From Thermogemmata fonticola (lineage in GTDB: Bacteria > Planctomycetota > Planctomycetia > Gemmatales > Gemmataceae), in assembly GCF_013694095.1 (NCBI RefSeq), contig NZ_JACEFB010000002.1, positions 558,001 to 622,000 of the forward strand: a stretch of 64,000 bases of DNA, read 5' to 3'. The position numbers and the translations under genes are program-made. Shown in pieces: positions 36,576-45,994 of the stretch. Each line of letters begins with the position of its first letter. Within the stretch, counting starts at the first letter, position 1. The notes beneath the pieces were generated by a model. That model did no database searches. It was not told where the DNA came from and saw only the letters and a list, made by a program, of their open reading frames with translations.

Positions 36576-36897
36576 GACGGACAACCCGGCCCAAACTGCA
36601 AGGGGCAAGTTATAGCGAGGTCGCTGCCTTTTGGTTGCTCCCCCTCCAGTCCGGCTGCACCGTGAAAGGGCGCCACCTGAAGATTTCCCCCGCTGATCGG
36701 TGAGGTTCTGACGGAGAGGAGGTTAAGACGGCGATTGGGAACAAGACGAAAACGTGAATCCTTGGGGAACGGCGTAAACTGATGTGGCGTCCAAGCGTAT
36801 AGAATAGTAGGCTCGCAGGCAATCACCGGTTCTGCTACCGAGCAGTCTTGCGGACTCGTGGATTCCGATGGCATGAAGTGAGGGCAGACCCGCTTTT
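36576..36897. other. Intergenic region upstream of the kinase
   Basis: 322 bases between the GH10-like gene and the kinase, both on the plus strand. It is lower in GC than its surroundings near 36770-36830 (TATAGAAT near 36797), consistent with a promoter, but no matching -35 is convincing. No small gene recognised. Confidence 0.45.
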
Positions 36898-37851
36898 ATG
36901 ATCCGACCGGGCGATTCAACCGTGGGCGAGGGTTACGCGACCTTACCCTCTGTTGGGGGGTACCGCTTGTTGCGTCTCCTCGACCGGGGCGGAATGAGCG
37001 AGGTCTATTTGAGCTACGATGAGACCTGTCAGTGTCATGTCGCCGTCAAGCTCTTGGCGGAGCACTTGGCTCATGCCCCGCAGTATGTGGCCCGTTTTTA
37101 CCGGGAAGCGCGCCTGGCACGTCTCCTGTCGCATCCCCACCTGGTGCGCGGGCTGAACGCCGGTCATGATCCCCAGGTCCGCCGCCATTATCTGGTCCTG
37201 GAATATGTCGCCGGGCCGACCGCCTTCGCTCTCCTTCAGCGGGAACAGCGGCTGCCGCCCGGAATCGTCGTGCAGATCGGTATCGACATTGCCCAGGCGC
37301 TGGCCTATCTTCACGAGCGGCAATACATCCACCGGGATGTGAAACCGGACAACATCCTTCTGCATCCGCAGCAGGGAGCCAAACTTGCGGACCTCGGCGT
37401 CGCGCGTCGGCTCCACGAGGACACGGACCAAACCGGCCTTCACGAAGCCGTCGGCACCTCCCATTACATGTCCTACGAGCAGGGCCTGCACGCCGATTGG
37501 GTCGATGGCCGCAGCGATCTGCACGCCCTCGGTGCCACCCTCTATCACCTGCTGACCGGAGAGGTTCCCTTTGCCGGCAAAACGCATGAGGAAATCATGC
37601 AGGTCAAGCGGCAGGACGCCTTCCGGCCCCTGCGGCAAGTCTGGCCCCAAGCCCCGCGCGCCCTGGCGGAGATCATCGAATCGACCCTCTGGAGCGATCC
37701 CCGGCGCCGACCCGCCTCGGCCCGCGAGCTAGCCCAAGCCCTCCAAGCGACCGGGTTGGCCCAACCCATTGCAGCGACTCTGGCGTGGGACCTCGACGCT
37801 CCAGCAAGTGCGGATCAACCTACCCGCGCTGACCATCCTGTCACCCCTTGA
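36898..37851 (+). CDS. Soluble Ser/Thr protein kinase
   Basis: 317 residues, essentially a single Hanks-type kinase domain with no membrane segment or sensor tail. Features: LLDRGGMSEVYLSYD (glycine loop), HVAVKLL with the ATP-binding Lys near 52, HRDVKPDNILL catalytic loop, ADLGVAR (Leu in place of Phe of DFG), activation segment VGTSHYMSYEQ (SYEQ where APE is usual), DGRSDLHALGATLYHLLTGEVPF and RRPASARELAQAL. It is probably active: the Lys, HRD and Asp are all kept. Its target is unknown. The C-terminus is short and Ala/Pro/Asp-rich. A 59-base duplication begins at its stop codon. Confidence 0.93.
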   Translation: MIRPGDSTVGEGYATLPSVGGYRLLRLLDRGGMSEVYLSYDETCQCHVAVKLLAEHLAHAPQYVARFYREARLARLLSHPHLVRGLNAGHDPQVRRHYLVLEYVAGPTAFALLQREQRLPPGIVVQIGIDIAQALAYLHERQYIHRDVKPDNILLHPQQGAKLADLGVARRLHEDTDQTGLHEAVGTSHYMSYEQGLHADWVDGRSDLHALGATLYHLLTGEVPFAGKTHEEIMQVKRQDAFRPLRQVWPQAPRALAEIIESTLWSDPRRRPASARELAQALQATGLAQPIAATLAWDLDAPASADQPTRADHPVTP

Positions 37852-37953
37852 AGCGGTCCTGCTTCCGTTCCCCGACGAGGAAAAATCGTCCCCCAGCCGT
37901 CACCCCCCGAAGCGGTCCTGCTTCCGCTCCCCGACAAAGAAAAAACCGCTCCC
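37840..37953. repeat. Two tandem copies of a 59-60 base unit at the end of the kinase gene
   Basis: The segment beginning GTCACCCC ... AAGCGGTCCTGCTTCCG, then TCCCCGAC and an A-run before CCCC, occurs at about 37840-37893 and again at 37899-37953. The kinase stop codon TGA lies in copy 1; the equivalent position in copy 2 is CGA. Confidence 0.85.
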
Positions 37954-38044
37954 CCCTTCTCCTTGCCCAGATTTTGCGCATAATCATCGCTGATCACACC
38001 AACGGTTGGTGTGGCCCGCAACCCCTGACGTGTGAGGTGATGCC

Positions 38045-38629
38045 ATGCGCAAACTGATGGCTTGGACCGGAGGGAGCGCCGTTCTCTTGAGCGCGACCCT
38101 CATGATCCTGCTGGCTCAGGAACGCAAAGAGCCGGAAATTATCGTCCCCTATGTGCCGACCCATCCCAAAGTGGTCGAGGCTATGCTCAAGCTGGCCGAA
38201 GTCAAGCCCGGCGATACCGTCTTTGATCTGGGATGTGGCGATGGCCGCATCGTGATCGCCGCCGTCAAGGACTTCAAGGCCAAGCGCGGCTTGGGGATCG
38301 ACTTCAACCCCGAACGCCTCAAGGATTGCAAAAAGAGCATGCAGGAAGCCAAGCTGACCCCGGAGCAGGAAAAAGCCATCACCTTCAAGCAAGGGGACGT
38401 CCTCAAACTGACTCCGGAGGATTTCAAGGATGTCGATGTCGTGACGCTTTACCTGCTTCCGGAGGTGAATCTGCGCTTGCGTCCTGTGCTGCAAAAGGGC
38501 CTCAAGCCCGGCGCCCGGATCGTCTCGCACGACTTCGACATGGGCGATTGGAAGCCGGATAAGACCCAGGAAGTCGTCGCCGATCGCACCCACACGATCT
38601 ATCTCTGGGTGATCAAGGAGAATAAGTAG
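38045..38629 (+). CDS. Exported class I SAM-methyltransferase-fold protein
   Basis: 194 residues. The first 25 residues form a signal peptide (MRKLMAWTGGSAVLLSATLMILLAQ). The rest is a Rossmann methyltransferase: VPTHPKVVEAMLKLAEVKPGDTVFDLGCGDGRIVIAAV, GLGIDFNPE, FKQGDVL and VVTLYLLPEVNLRLRPVLQKGLKPGARIVSHDFDMGDW. The family is recognisable and occurs widely with or without a signal peptide. Since SAM is cytoplasmic, an exported version is odd; it may bind another ligand, or the N-terminus may be a membrane anchor with the domain inside. The ATG is 13 bases after GTGAGGTG. It stands alone after the kinase. Confidence 0.8.
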   Translation: MRKLMAWTGGSAVLLSATLMILLAQERKEPEIIVPYVPTHPKVVEAMLKLAEVKPGDTVFDLGCGDGRIVIAAVKDFKAKRGLGIDFNPERLKDCKKSMQEAKLTPEQEKAITFKQGDVLKLTPEDFKDVDVVTLYLLPEVNLRLRPVLQKGLKPGARIVSHDFDMGDWKPDKTQEVVADRTHTIYLWVIKENK

Positions 38630-39108
38630 GGTGTGAGGTCCGGTTGCGCCGATTGGCCCAACATGGGGTAATCAAAGAGAGCACGTCAACGGCTCGGCCC
38701 GGTGCGGCGGCTTGGCTCGGTGCGGCGGGTTCGCCCCACTGCCCGCCAGGGCCACTCTGCCAACCGAAGCCGGCAGGTACGGCACTCCCCCTCCTGCGAG
38801 CGGCCTGATCCTTTCCCCGGAAGGGTCAGGCCGTCCTCTTCCCGCCTGCTCTGTTCGATTCTACAAGCCGATTCGGAGACTGGGGTTTCCTGTCGGCGCG
38901 ATTCGCAACATCCGGCCGGGAGGCAACGCCTCCTGCCTCCATTTCCTGGGCTTCCCCCCAACCAGTGCCCCAAGGAGCGGGCGGTTCCCCTCATCGGCTC
39001 CGATCTGCCGCCGGAGGGCTGGTGCCGCCTTATCTTCCCACCCCTGCTGTCATGCTGGCGAGACGGTGCCGTCCTCAGCCAAGCCTTGCCTTCAGGCCGC
39101 GGCTGGAG
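38630..39108. other. Convergent intergenic region
   Basis: 479 bases between the exported methyltransferase (plus) and the end of the metalloprotease (minus). Near 38694-38731 the word CGGTGCGGCGG occurs twice 18 bases apart. Long open frames across it are Pro/Ser/Arg-rich noise. No clear terminator hairpin with a U-run was found for either gene. Confidence 0.5.
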
Positions 39109-41622
39109 TCAGCTCTTTTTCGCCGAGGGTTCGTCCAGGATTGCTTGGATCGTGGCCTGCAAGTCGGTCAGGTGGGCGAGCGTCAGGGGGTCTTTGACTT
39201 TGGCCTTGGCTGCGGCCAGGTCCTTGAGGAGCTGCTGTAAGGCGAGCCGTGCCACGGCCCGCAGTTCATTGACCCGCACCGGAGGAGGTCTTTGCCGACT
39301 CCGCGGGAACGGCGAGGTTTCGGATTCGTCTTCGGGCAATTGTTCCACCCGGCGGATCCGGTCGATTAGGATCTGCACATAGGTGCGTTGCAACTGGCGG
39401 CGGACAGGGTCGATTTTCGGCTCGGGACTCTGCAACTCTCGGAAGAGGCCTTTCTGCAAGTCCTGAAGCAGTTCGGCCGGTGTATAAGCCTTGTCACCGA
39501 GGAGCAGTTCGGCATCGAAGAGGCGGGTCATGCGCTCTTGGGAGAGCAGAGCGCGGAGCAGATCGCGCTGGTGGACCATGATCGTGTTGGCGGCGCCGGA
39601 GAACTTGATCTGATTGAGGATGCGCGGGTCGAGCAGGCGCTGGGGCGTGGTGAAGGCGTGCTCCAGGAGGAACTGGACAGCTTGTTTTTGCCGTTCCTTG
39701 CTGACGCGTGTAAACGTTTCCCCGCCGCGGCCGGCCAGAATGCGGTTTTCGATCACGCCGCCCACCTGCTTGGCCACGGCCAGGAACCACCGCTGCCGAT
39801 GCGAGAGGATTTCGTTGTAAGCCTCGGCCAGGAGGGAGTAATCCTCGCCTTTTTCCGTCGTCGCCTCGATCAGGTGGTTCAGCACTCGATCGAGATTTTT
39901 CAGCCCCAAAGCAGTCGCTTCGATGGGGTCGTTGCCGATGTTTTCCGTAAGGACGGTCGGATCGACCACCGCGATGTCATCTTCGCCGCCGAAGCGTAGC
40001 CAGGGATTGTCGATCTGGCGGGCGGCCCATTCATCGAGGGTGGGCTTTTCGTCTTCAGGAGTTTTGGCGCCGGGGATCGGTTTGTAACCCCACTCGATGG
40101 CGAAGTAGTCATACGGTCCGATGACGGGGATGAGATGCTGGACTTTGTCCTCCGGTTGGGCGACGTAGTTGTAACGGCCATAGGACATGATCGAGGCGAC
40201 GCTGCCGTATTTCTTGCAGAACTCCGGATCGCGGAGTTGTTTGATGCTGTAGGCTTGGCTGGCGCGGTGATTGTGGCGCAGGCCGAGGGTGTGGCCGACC
40301 TCATGAGCGCAGATGTAGCGGAGCAGTTCGCCGGTCAGTTCGTCGGGCAAGGGGAGCTTGCGGGCGCGGGGGTCCTGGGCGGAGCATTGCACGAAGTACC
40401 ACATTTGCGCCAGTTTGACGACATCGTGCCAGAAGATGATGTGCGCGGAGATGATCTCGCCGGAGCGGGGATCGTGGACGTGGGGCCCCATCGCATTTTT
40501 GACCGGTTCGGCCACCCAGCGGATGACGCTGTAACGGGCATCCTCCGGATCGAAGTACGGGTCCTCCGCGCGGGAAGGGGCCTCGCGGCAGATGATGGCG
40601 TTTTTGAAACCAGCTTTTTCAAAGGCCGGTTGCCAATCCTCCACCCCTTTTTTCAGATAGGGGCGCCATTTTTCCGGCACTTCCGGCGCGAGATAGAACA
40701 CGATCGGCTTGACCGGTTCGCTCACGGGGGCATTGGGGTCTTTTTTCTCCAAGCGGAAACGGGTGATGTATTCGCGTTTGACGGTCCATTGCCGCGGATG
40801 GGAGTAGTCCGTGAACTCTTCCGTGAAGTAGCCGACGCGGGGGTCGAAGAGCCGGCCCATCATCGGGGTTTCCGGCAAAATGACCAGGCTCTGGTGAACC
40901 AGGGCCGTGGTGGTGCGGGGACCTGCGAAGATCCCTCCGCCCGGTCCGCCGGTGACGCCGCGGAAAGTGACCATCGAGCGGAACTCGATGTTGGTGGGGA
41001 AGGCTTTGATTTCTGTGAGGTAGGAGCGGCTGGTGTCGATGGTGGCGTTGCTGCCGCCGGAGGCCGGGGTGATCGAAAGTTCGGGGAAGCCCTGGACCAT
41101 CGCTTCCGAGACGTTGATCACCGCGGAGCGGTCTTTGCCTTCCGCTTCGATGGGGAAGGAGGCGATGATGGTGTCGGTTCCCGCGGCTTCAACGGCCCGC
41201 TGGATGGCGCTATCGCCGCGGGAGCGTTTGGCAAAGCCGAGCCGCCACAGGTAAATCCGGTTGCCGCGGCGCTCGAACTTGATGACGGCTTCCCCGATGG
41301 CTGCCCCGCCCCAACTGTTCCCGCCCGGTCCGCGGGCCACCTCGGCGTACCACAAAAACAGCCGTCCGAGTGCTTCCTGAGGAATCTCGAAGTAAACTTT
41401 GTCCTCGTGCCGATGGACGGCGAAGACGCCCGGCTGCGTCTGGAACTCCTTGGTGATGACGTCGTCATATTTCTTCAGCTCACCGGCTTTGGCAGCGGGG
41501 CCGGTCTTGCCGGGCGTTTTGGGAAAATCCCCTTTCTTGCTGGGTATCTGAGACAAGGCGGGGACGCTCAGGAGCAACACACCCGCCGCTATCGCCGTCC
41601 ACGAAATCATCCGGGCGCGCAT
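39109..41622 (-). CDS. Exported zinc metalloprotease (DUF5117/metzincin-like)
   Basis: 837 residues. A signal peptide (MISWTAIAAGVLLLSVPALS) is followed by a domain with KKYDDVITKEFQTQPGVFAVHRHEDKVYFEIP, matching the DUF5118/5117 N-terminal regions of a family of large bacterial metalloproteases. The zinc site is HEVGHTLGLRHNH near residue 440, a metzincin HExxHxxGxxH, and a Met-turn candidate SIMSYGRYNYV lies about 35-40 residues later. The rest is a helical C-terminal domain. It should act in the periplasm or outside. ATG at 41622 follows GCGAGG; the frame also has a TTG at 41637. It is convergent with the methyltransferase gene. Confidence 0.9.
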   Translation of the reverse strand: MRARMISWTAIAAGVLLLSVPALSQIPSKKGDFPKTPGKTGPAAKAGELKKYDDVITKEFQTQPGVFAVHRHEDKVYFEIPQEALGRLFLWYAEVARGPGGNSWGGAAIGEAVIKFERRGNRIYLWRLGFAKRSRGDSAIQRAVEAAGTDTIIASFPIEAEGKDRSAVINVSEAMVQGFPELSITPASGGSNATIDTSRSYLTEIKAFPTNIEFRSMVTFRGVTGGPGGGIFAGPRTTTALVHQSLVILPETPMMGRLFDPRVGYFTEEFTDYSHPRQWTVKREYITRFRLEKKDPNAPVSEPVKPIVFYLAPEVPEKWRPYLKKGVEDWQPAFEKAGFKNAIICREAPSRAEDPYFDPEDARYSVIRWVAEPVKNAMGPHVHDPRSGEIISAHIIFWHDVVKLAQMWYFVQCSAQDPRARKLPLPDELTGELLRYICAHEVGHTLGLRHNHRASQAYSIKQLRDPEFCKKYGSVASIMSYGRYNYVAQPEDKVQHLIPVIGPYDYFAIEWGYKPIPGAKTPEDEKPTLDEWAARQIDNPWLRFGGEDDIAVVDPTVLTENIGNDPIEATALGLKNLDRVLNHLIEATTEKGEDYSLLAEAYNEILSHRQRWFLAVAKQVGGVIENRILAGRGGETFTRVSKERQKQAVQFLLEHAFTTPQRLLDPRILNQIKFSGAANTIMVHQRDLLRALLSQERMTRLFDAELLLGDKAYTPAELLQDLQKGLFRELQSPEPKIDPVRRQLQRTYVQILIDRIRRVEQLPEDESETSPFPRSRQRPPPVRVNELRAVARLALQQLLKDLAAAKAKVKDPLTLAHLTDLQATIQAILDEPSAKKS

Positions 41623-41900
41623 GGCAGAACCTCGCAATGTGGGAATGTGGGAATGATGTTTACGATATTTGTAGTTAATTTAGCGATTCGGAAAGCTGCG
41701 GGGCGTACAGAAACTGGCGAAATCGGCGGGGAAGGCGATACGATCCCTACAGGTTGCAGAACGAGCAGGGTAGGAGGGGAAAGCGGAGCGGTCAATTCTG
41801 GCGAAAGGCTCAGCCGATATTTACCGTGGGCTGGTGCCGTGGACGGGGGTGGATGCCCGACCCCCCAGCATGGTCCGGCTGGTAGAAGGAATGAATCACC

Positions 41901-43001
41901 ATGATCTTCCCCGAAGTGGCAGCGGGTTGGCTGTGGTGGGTTTCCGCAGCGAATCTGGTTTTGGGCGCGTGTGGGGGCGAGGCACCGGGGGATGGGGGGC
42001 ATCTCGTTCCCGCGTCACTTGCCGCGCCTGTCAGCAGCGGAATCCGCGAGGAGAAGGAGCGGCTGCCCTTGTGGTTGCCGGAGCGCTTGCGCTACAAGGA
42101 GGCCCGCCTGGCTCTGCCGGGCCGTCCCGCTCCGGTGCCGAGCGGCTCGTATCTGTGGCAACCGAGTTACGAGCTGGATTTCCGCTTGCGCGGCCCCACG
42201 CGTCCGTATGTTCCCCAGCCCGGTGACATTGTGCTGTCCACCGATGGCTCGCTCTTCTGGCTGACCATGCACAACCTGGCGGGCACCAGCCACCCGACCC
42301 ATTCGATGATCGTCTTCGCCTTTCCCGATGGCCGTCCGGGAATCCTGGAGGCCGGACCCCATGACACGTTGAAAGTCCGCACCCTGGAAGCCTTGCCCCA
42401 TCTCTGGAGCTATGAGAAGGAAGGGCGGGTGTGGGTCCGGCAACGGACGAAGCCGCTGACCCCGGAGCAGTCCGCCCGCTTGACCCAATTCGCCCTGGCT
42501 GTGGATGGCCGGGATTTCGCCCTGATCCGCCTGGGAGGCCAATTGACGCCCCTGCGCAGCCGCGGACCCTTGCGGACCTACTGGATGGGCAAGCCCCAGG
42601 GACTGGCCAAGAAGGATTACTTCTGTAGCGAGCTGGTCGTGGAAGCCTGTGTCTATGCCGGACTCATCGATCCGGAGATAGCTCGGCCAGCGGCGACCTA
42701 TCCGCGGGATCTGTTCCTGGATCGCTCCATCAACCTGTATTTGAATCGGCATTTCAAATTGGCCCCAGATTGGGCACCGCCGGCGCGTTGGACAAGTTGG
42801 ACGCCCCAGGAATATCAGCCGCTCCACGAATCCGCCCGGCAGCCGGGAACACCTCAACCTGCTCCCTCCGCCGGTTCCGTCCCCGCTGCGGCGGCCCTAA
42901 CGCCTCGTCCATCGCCATCTCAGGACCATTCGCCGACACTGCCAGCCGCTCCGGCTTCCCTTCCCGCCCCTCCCACAGCCATCCCGCGTCAGCGGCCCTG
43001 A
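41901..43001 (+). CDS. YiiX-like permuted NlpC/P60 amidase/peptidase
   Basis: 366 residues. A hydrophobic N-terminus ends in LVLGACGG, which fits a lipobox, though the n-region lacks basic residues. The core has PQPGDIVLSTDGSLFW, THSMIVFAFPDGRPGILEAGPHDTLKVRTL with a candidate catalytic His, and KKDYFCSELVVEACVYAGL with a candidate Cys, the permuted papain-like order of YiiX/YaeF. The C-terminal 70 residues are Pro/Ala/Ser-rich, probably disordered or wall-spanning. It may cleave or amidate an envelope amide bond; target unknown. ATG at 41901 was taken as the longest plausible start. Confidence 0.75.
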   Translation: MIFPEVAAGWLWWVSAANLVLGACGGEAPGDGGHLVPASLAAPVSSGIREEKERLPLWLPERLRYKEARLALPGRPAPVPSGSYLWQPSYELDFRLRGPTRPYVPQPGDIVLSTDGSLFWLTMHNLAGTSHPTHSMIVFAFPDGRPGILEAGPHDTLKVRTLEALPHLWSYEKEGRVWVRQRTKPLTPEQSARLTQFALAVDGRDFALIRLGGQLTPLRSRGPLRTYWMGKPQGLAKKDYFCSELVVEACVYAGLIDPEIARPAATYPRDLFLDRSINLYLNRHFKLAPDWAPPARWTSWTPQEYQPLHESARQPGTPQPAPSAGSVPAAAALTPRPSPSQDHSPTLPAAPASLPAPPTAIPRQRP

Positions 43002-43031
43002 TTTTAGGCGATCGCTCATGAGGACGAGGTC

Positions 43032-43114
43032 GTGTTTTTCCAACGCACGGGCTTTGGGTTTCCAGGGAGAAAAGTGTTTCCAAGGCACGGTCTCCGGGTT
43101 TCTGGGGGAGAAAG
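43032..43114. repeat. Two tandem copies of a ~41-base unit
   Basis: The segment GTGTTTTTCCAACGCACGGG through GGGAGAAAA (43032-43073) is repeated with changes at 43074-43114 (GTGTTTCCAAGGCACGG...GGGGGAGAAA). It lies in the 189-base gap between the converging YiiX-like and phosphodiesterase-like genes. Confidence 0.85.
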
Positions 43115-43190
43115 CATTGGTGGGGGTGCCTAAGGGGAAGGGGGTTGCGTGCGATCTGGGGAGGGAATGGGAAGCTGGCGGCGGAAAGCG

Positions 43191-44570
43191 TCAGTCGCTG
43201 TCCAGGGCGCGGAGGATGAGGTCGCGCACCGCTGTCATGGGGACGGAGGCGCCGGGGCAGGGTCCGTGGCCGATGAGCAAAGGGCGATCCTGGGGATCAC
43301 TCGCCGGTAAGCCGTGGCTGCCGCGGACGATAGAGGCCTCGAGGGGGATGACATCGAATTTGACACGGAAGCCGAGTTTTTTGGCCAAGAGTTTGCGGGC
43401 GGCGGTTAGTTTGGGCCAGCGCAGTTTCGGGTCGAAGAACAGCTCGCAGGGATCGAAGCCGGGCTTATGGTGGATGGCCACACAGCGGGCGTAATCGGGA
43501 GCCAGGGAATCGTCAAACCAGAAGGGATAGGCGAACCAGGCGCGGGGTTGAGCCAGCAGGATGATCTCGCCGCTGCGGGGGTGGTCCAGGTGGAGGTCGG
43601 CGCGCTCGTGCCGGCAGAGGACCCTGGCGACGCCGGAGAGGGACGCGAGGAGATCCCGGACGCGCGGCACGTCTTCGGGTTCACGGACATAGACGTGGGC
43701 CAGTTGATGATCCACCACGGCGAAAGCCCGCGAAGCATACAGATCGAGCTGTTCGCCGAACGGGCCAGGGCGGACTTCCAACAGTCCGGCGCTACGCAGG
43801 ACGCGGTTCGGATAGATCGGCTGTTGGACATCGACGTGTCCATATTCGCTCACGACCCAGACCTGAGCGCCGAGCTGGCGGGCGGCCTCCAGCAGCGGGG
43901 CGCAGGCTTGATCCAGTTCGCGGACGCAGCGTTCCAGGTCGCATCCGGCAGGGCCAAAGCGCTGGGGGTCATAGTCGAGATGGGGAAGGTACACGAGCGT
44001 GAGGGTGGGGCGGTAATGCTGGAGGACCGCCGCTGCTGCTAAAGCGATCCACTGGGTGCTTTGCAGTCCGGCGAGCGGACCCCAGAACTGGGCGAAGGGG
44101 AAGGGGCCGAGTTGGCGTTCCAGCTCTTCGGGCAGTCCCTTGGGCGTGCCGGTGATGCCGAAGACTTTGTCGCCGTCGATGCCGTAGTGGGGTTTGGGTG
44201 TCACCGAGATGTCAACGGCTGCTCCTTGATTGAACCACCAGAATAGCTTGGCGGCGGTGAAGGGCCGGCCCCGCTGCTGGGCCTGGCGCCGGGCGGCCAC
44301 ATAGAGTGGTTCCGCCTGGATGAGGCGGTTGCACTGCTGCCAGAAGCGGACCTCGTGGGTGTCTCGGTAGAGCCAGCCATTGGCCACCACGCCGTGGACC
44401 TGAGGCAGAGTGCCGGTGAGCAAGGTGGCTTGGGCGGTGCAGGTCACCGCGGGGAGCACTTCCGGCATGTGGGCGGTCCAGCCGCTGCGGGCCAACTCTT
44501 GCAAGCGCGGTGCGTGGGGCAGCAGGCGGGGCGTCATCCCCACGGCGTTGATCAACACCACAGGAGGCAT
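43191..44570 (-). CDS. Alkaline-phosphatase-superfamily protein, EboF-like nucleotide pyrophosphatase
   Basis: 459 residues. It has the nucleotide pyrophosphatase/phosphodiesterase outline: VVLINAVGMTPRLL, LPAVTCTAQATLLTGTLPQVHGVVANGW with the nucleophile Thr, LTLVYLPHLDYDPQRFGP, VWVVSEYGHVDV, VVDHQLAHVYV and GSHGLP. Several metal ligands differ from the ENPP consensus (Asn for the first Asp, SEYG for SDHG, Gln for the GH His). I recall the same variants in a family linked to ebo (eustigmatophyte/bacterial operon) clusters, so they may be the family norm. The start follows AGGGTGATGTTCT. It is the last gene of the hpt-glycosyltransferase-glgC run on the minus strand. Confidence 0.75.
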   Translation of the reverse strand: MPPVVLINAVGMTPRLLPHAPRLQELARSGWTAHMPEVLPAVTCTAQATLLTGTLPQVHGVVANGWLYRDTHEVRFWQQCNRLIQAEPLYVAARRQAQQRGRPFTAAKLFWWFNQGAAVDISVTPKPHYGIDGDKVFGITGTPKGLPEELERQLGPFPFAQFWGPLAGLQSTQWIALAAAAVLQHYRPTLTLVYLPHLDYDPQRFGPAGCDLERCVRELDQACAPLLEAARQLGAQVWVVSEYGHVDVQQPIYPNRVLRSAGLLEVRPGPFGEQLDLYASRAFAVVDHQLAHVYVREPEDVPRVRDLLASLSGVARVLCRHERADLHLDHPRSGEIILLAQPRAWFAYPFWFDDSLAPDYARCVAIHHKPGFDPCELFFDPKLRWPKLTAARKLLAKKLGFRVKFDVIPLEASIVRGSHGLPASDPQDRPLLIGHGPCPGASVPMTAVRDLILRALDSD

Positions 44571-44693
44571 AGAACATCACCCTGTTTTTCGAGGCTGTTC
44601 AGGTTGGTGCATGCCGCCGACGGTATATTCTCGGCGCGGGCCAGGTGGCGGTTACTGGTACTTCGCAGGGAGGTTCTGGCACTTTGGGGGGTC

Positions 44694-45959
44694 TCACAAC
44701 GGGGGCAGGGCATTCGGCGCTTGGAACGTCTCCGCTGGTTCCGCTTTGGGAACGACCACGATTCCGCCTTCGGTCACCGTGAAACCGCGGCGGCGGTCAA
44801 ACTCCAGGTCGTAGCCGATGACGGTGTAAGGGGGCAGTTTGACATCTTTGTCGATGATGGCCCGGCGGACGCGGCAATAGCGTCCGACATCGACGCCGTC
44901 CAAGAGGATGGAATCCTCCACGATGGCGTAGCTATTGATGCGGACGCGCGGGGAGAGGATGCTGTGCCGCACGTGGCCGCCCGAGACGATACAGCCGGCG
45001 CAAACCATGCTGTCCAGGGCTTCTCCGCGGCGGGCCTGGCCGGCGGGACCCTCGCCGCTGAAGACAAATTTCGGCGGGGGAAGCTGCGGCTGATAAGTCC
45101 GGATCGGCCAGGACATATCGTACAGGTTCAGGACCGGATCGACGGCGATGAGGTCCATGTTGGCCTGATAGTAGGCATCGAGAGTGCCGACATCGCGCCA
45201 GTAGGGGACGGCCTTGCGGTTTTCATCACGGAAGCGATAGGCGAAGACGCGCTGGCCCGCCTCGATCATGGCGGGGATGACATCACGCCCAAAGTCATGC
45301 TGGCTTCCCGGCCGGGCAGCGTCTTCACAAAGCAGCTCGAACATCAGCCGGGTGTTGAAGACATAAATGCCCATCGAAGCGAGGGCATGGTGGGGATCGC
45401 CGGGCATGGGCGGAGCTTGCGGCGGCTTCTCGATGAAGGACACCACCCGGTCATTCTCCCCGACTTCCATGATGCCAAAGTGGCGCACCTCGCTCAGCGG
45501 AACCGGGATGCAACCGATGGTGACATCCGCTTTGCGCTGGATGTGGGCTTCGATCATGTGCCCGTAATTCATCTTGTAGATGTGGTCCCCGGCCAGAATC
45601 AGGGTGTAATCGGCCTCTTCGCGTTCGATGGAGTAGATGTTCTGATAGACGGCGTCGGCGGTGCCTTTGTACCAGGTTTCATCGATGCGTTGCTGCGGCG
45701 GGAGAACCTCAATGAATTCGCCCAGCTCGCGGCTCAGGAAGCCCCAACCTGACCGGATATGCCGGTCCAGACTGCGAGACTTGAACTGAGTGACGACGAG
45801 GATCTGGCGCAAGCCGCTGTTGATGCAGTTGGAGAGGGTAAAGTCGATGATGCGATACAGGCCGCCGAAGGGCACGGCAGGTTTGGCCCGGTCGCGGGTG
45901 AGCGGTTCCAGGCGCGTGCCCTTACCGCCCGCCAGGATGACAGTCAAAACTCCACGCAT
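44694..45959 (-). CDS. glgC: Glucose-1-phosphate adenylyltransferase
   Basis: 421 residues. N-terminal nucleotidyltransferase: [72 protein letters not shown], and [18 protein letters not shown]. The C-terminal left-handed beta-helix has [30 protein letters not shown]. It makes ADP-glucose for glycogen synthesis, controlled allosterically in most bacteria. The start ATG follows GAGGAGGCCT. A glycosyltransferase gene lies upstream with a 35-base gap. Confidence 0.96.
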   Translation of the reverse strand: MRGVLTVILAGGKGTRLEPLTRDRAKPAVPFGGLYRIIDFTLSNCINSGLRQILVVTQFKSRSLDRHIRSGWGFLSRELGEFIEVLPPQQRIDETWYKGTADAVYQNIYSIEREEADYTLILAGDHIYKMNYGHMIEAHIQRKADVTIGCIPVPLSEVRHFGIMEVGENDRVVSFIEKPPQAPPMPGDPHHALASMGIYVFNTRLMFELLCEDAARPGSQHDFGRDVIPAMIEAGQRVFAYRFRDENRKAVPYWRDVGTLDAYYQANMDLIAVDPVLNLYDMSWPIRTYQPQLPPPKFVFSGEGPAGQARRGEALDSMVCAGCIVSGGHVRHSILSPRVRINSYAIVEDSILLDGVDVGRYCRVRRAIIDKDVKLPPYTVIGYDLEFDRRRGFTVTEGGIVVVPKAEPAETFQAPNALPPL

Positions 45960-45994
45960 AGGCCTCCTCGGACTCGCAGCGCACGGATATGGAC

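Noticed and set aside
38712-39197. 161-codon plus-strand frame
   Set aside because: It overlaps the metalloprotease 3' end in antisense, has no ribosome site and is Pro/Ser/Arg-rich.
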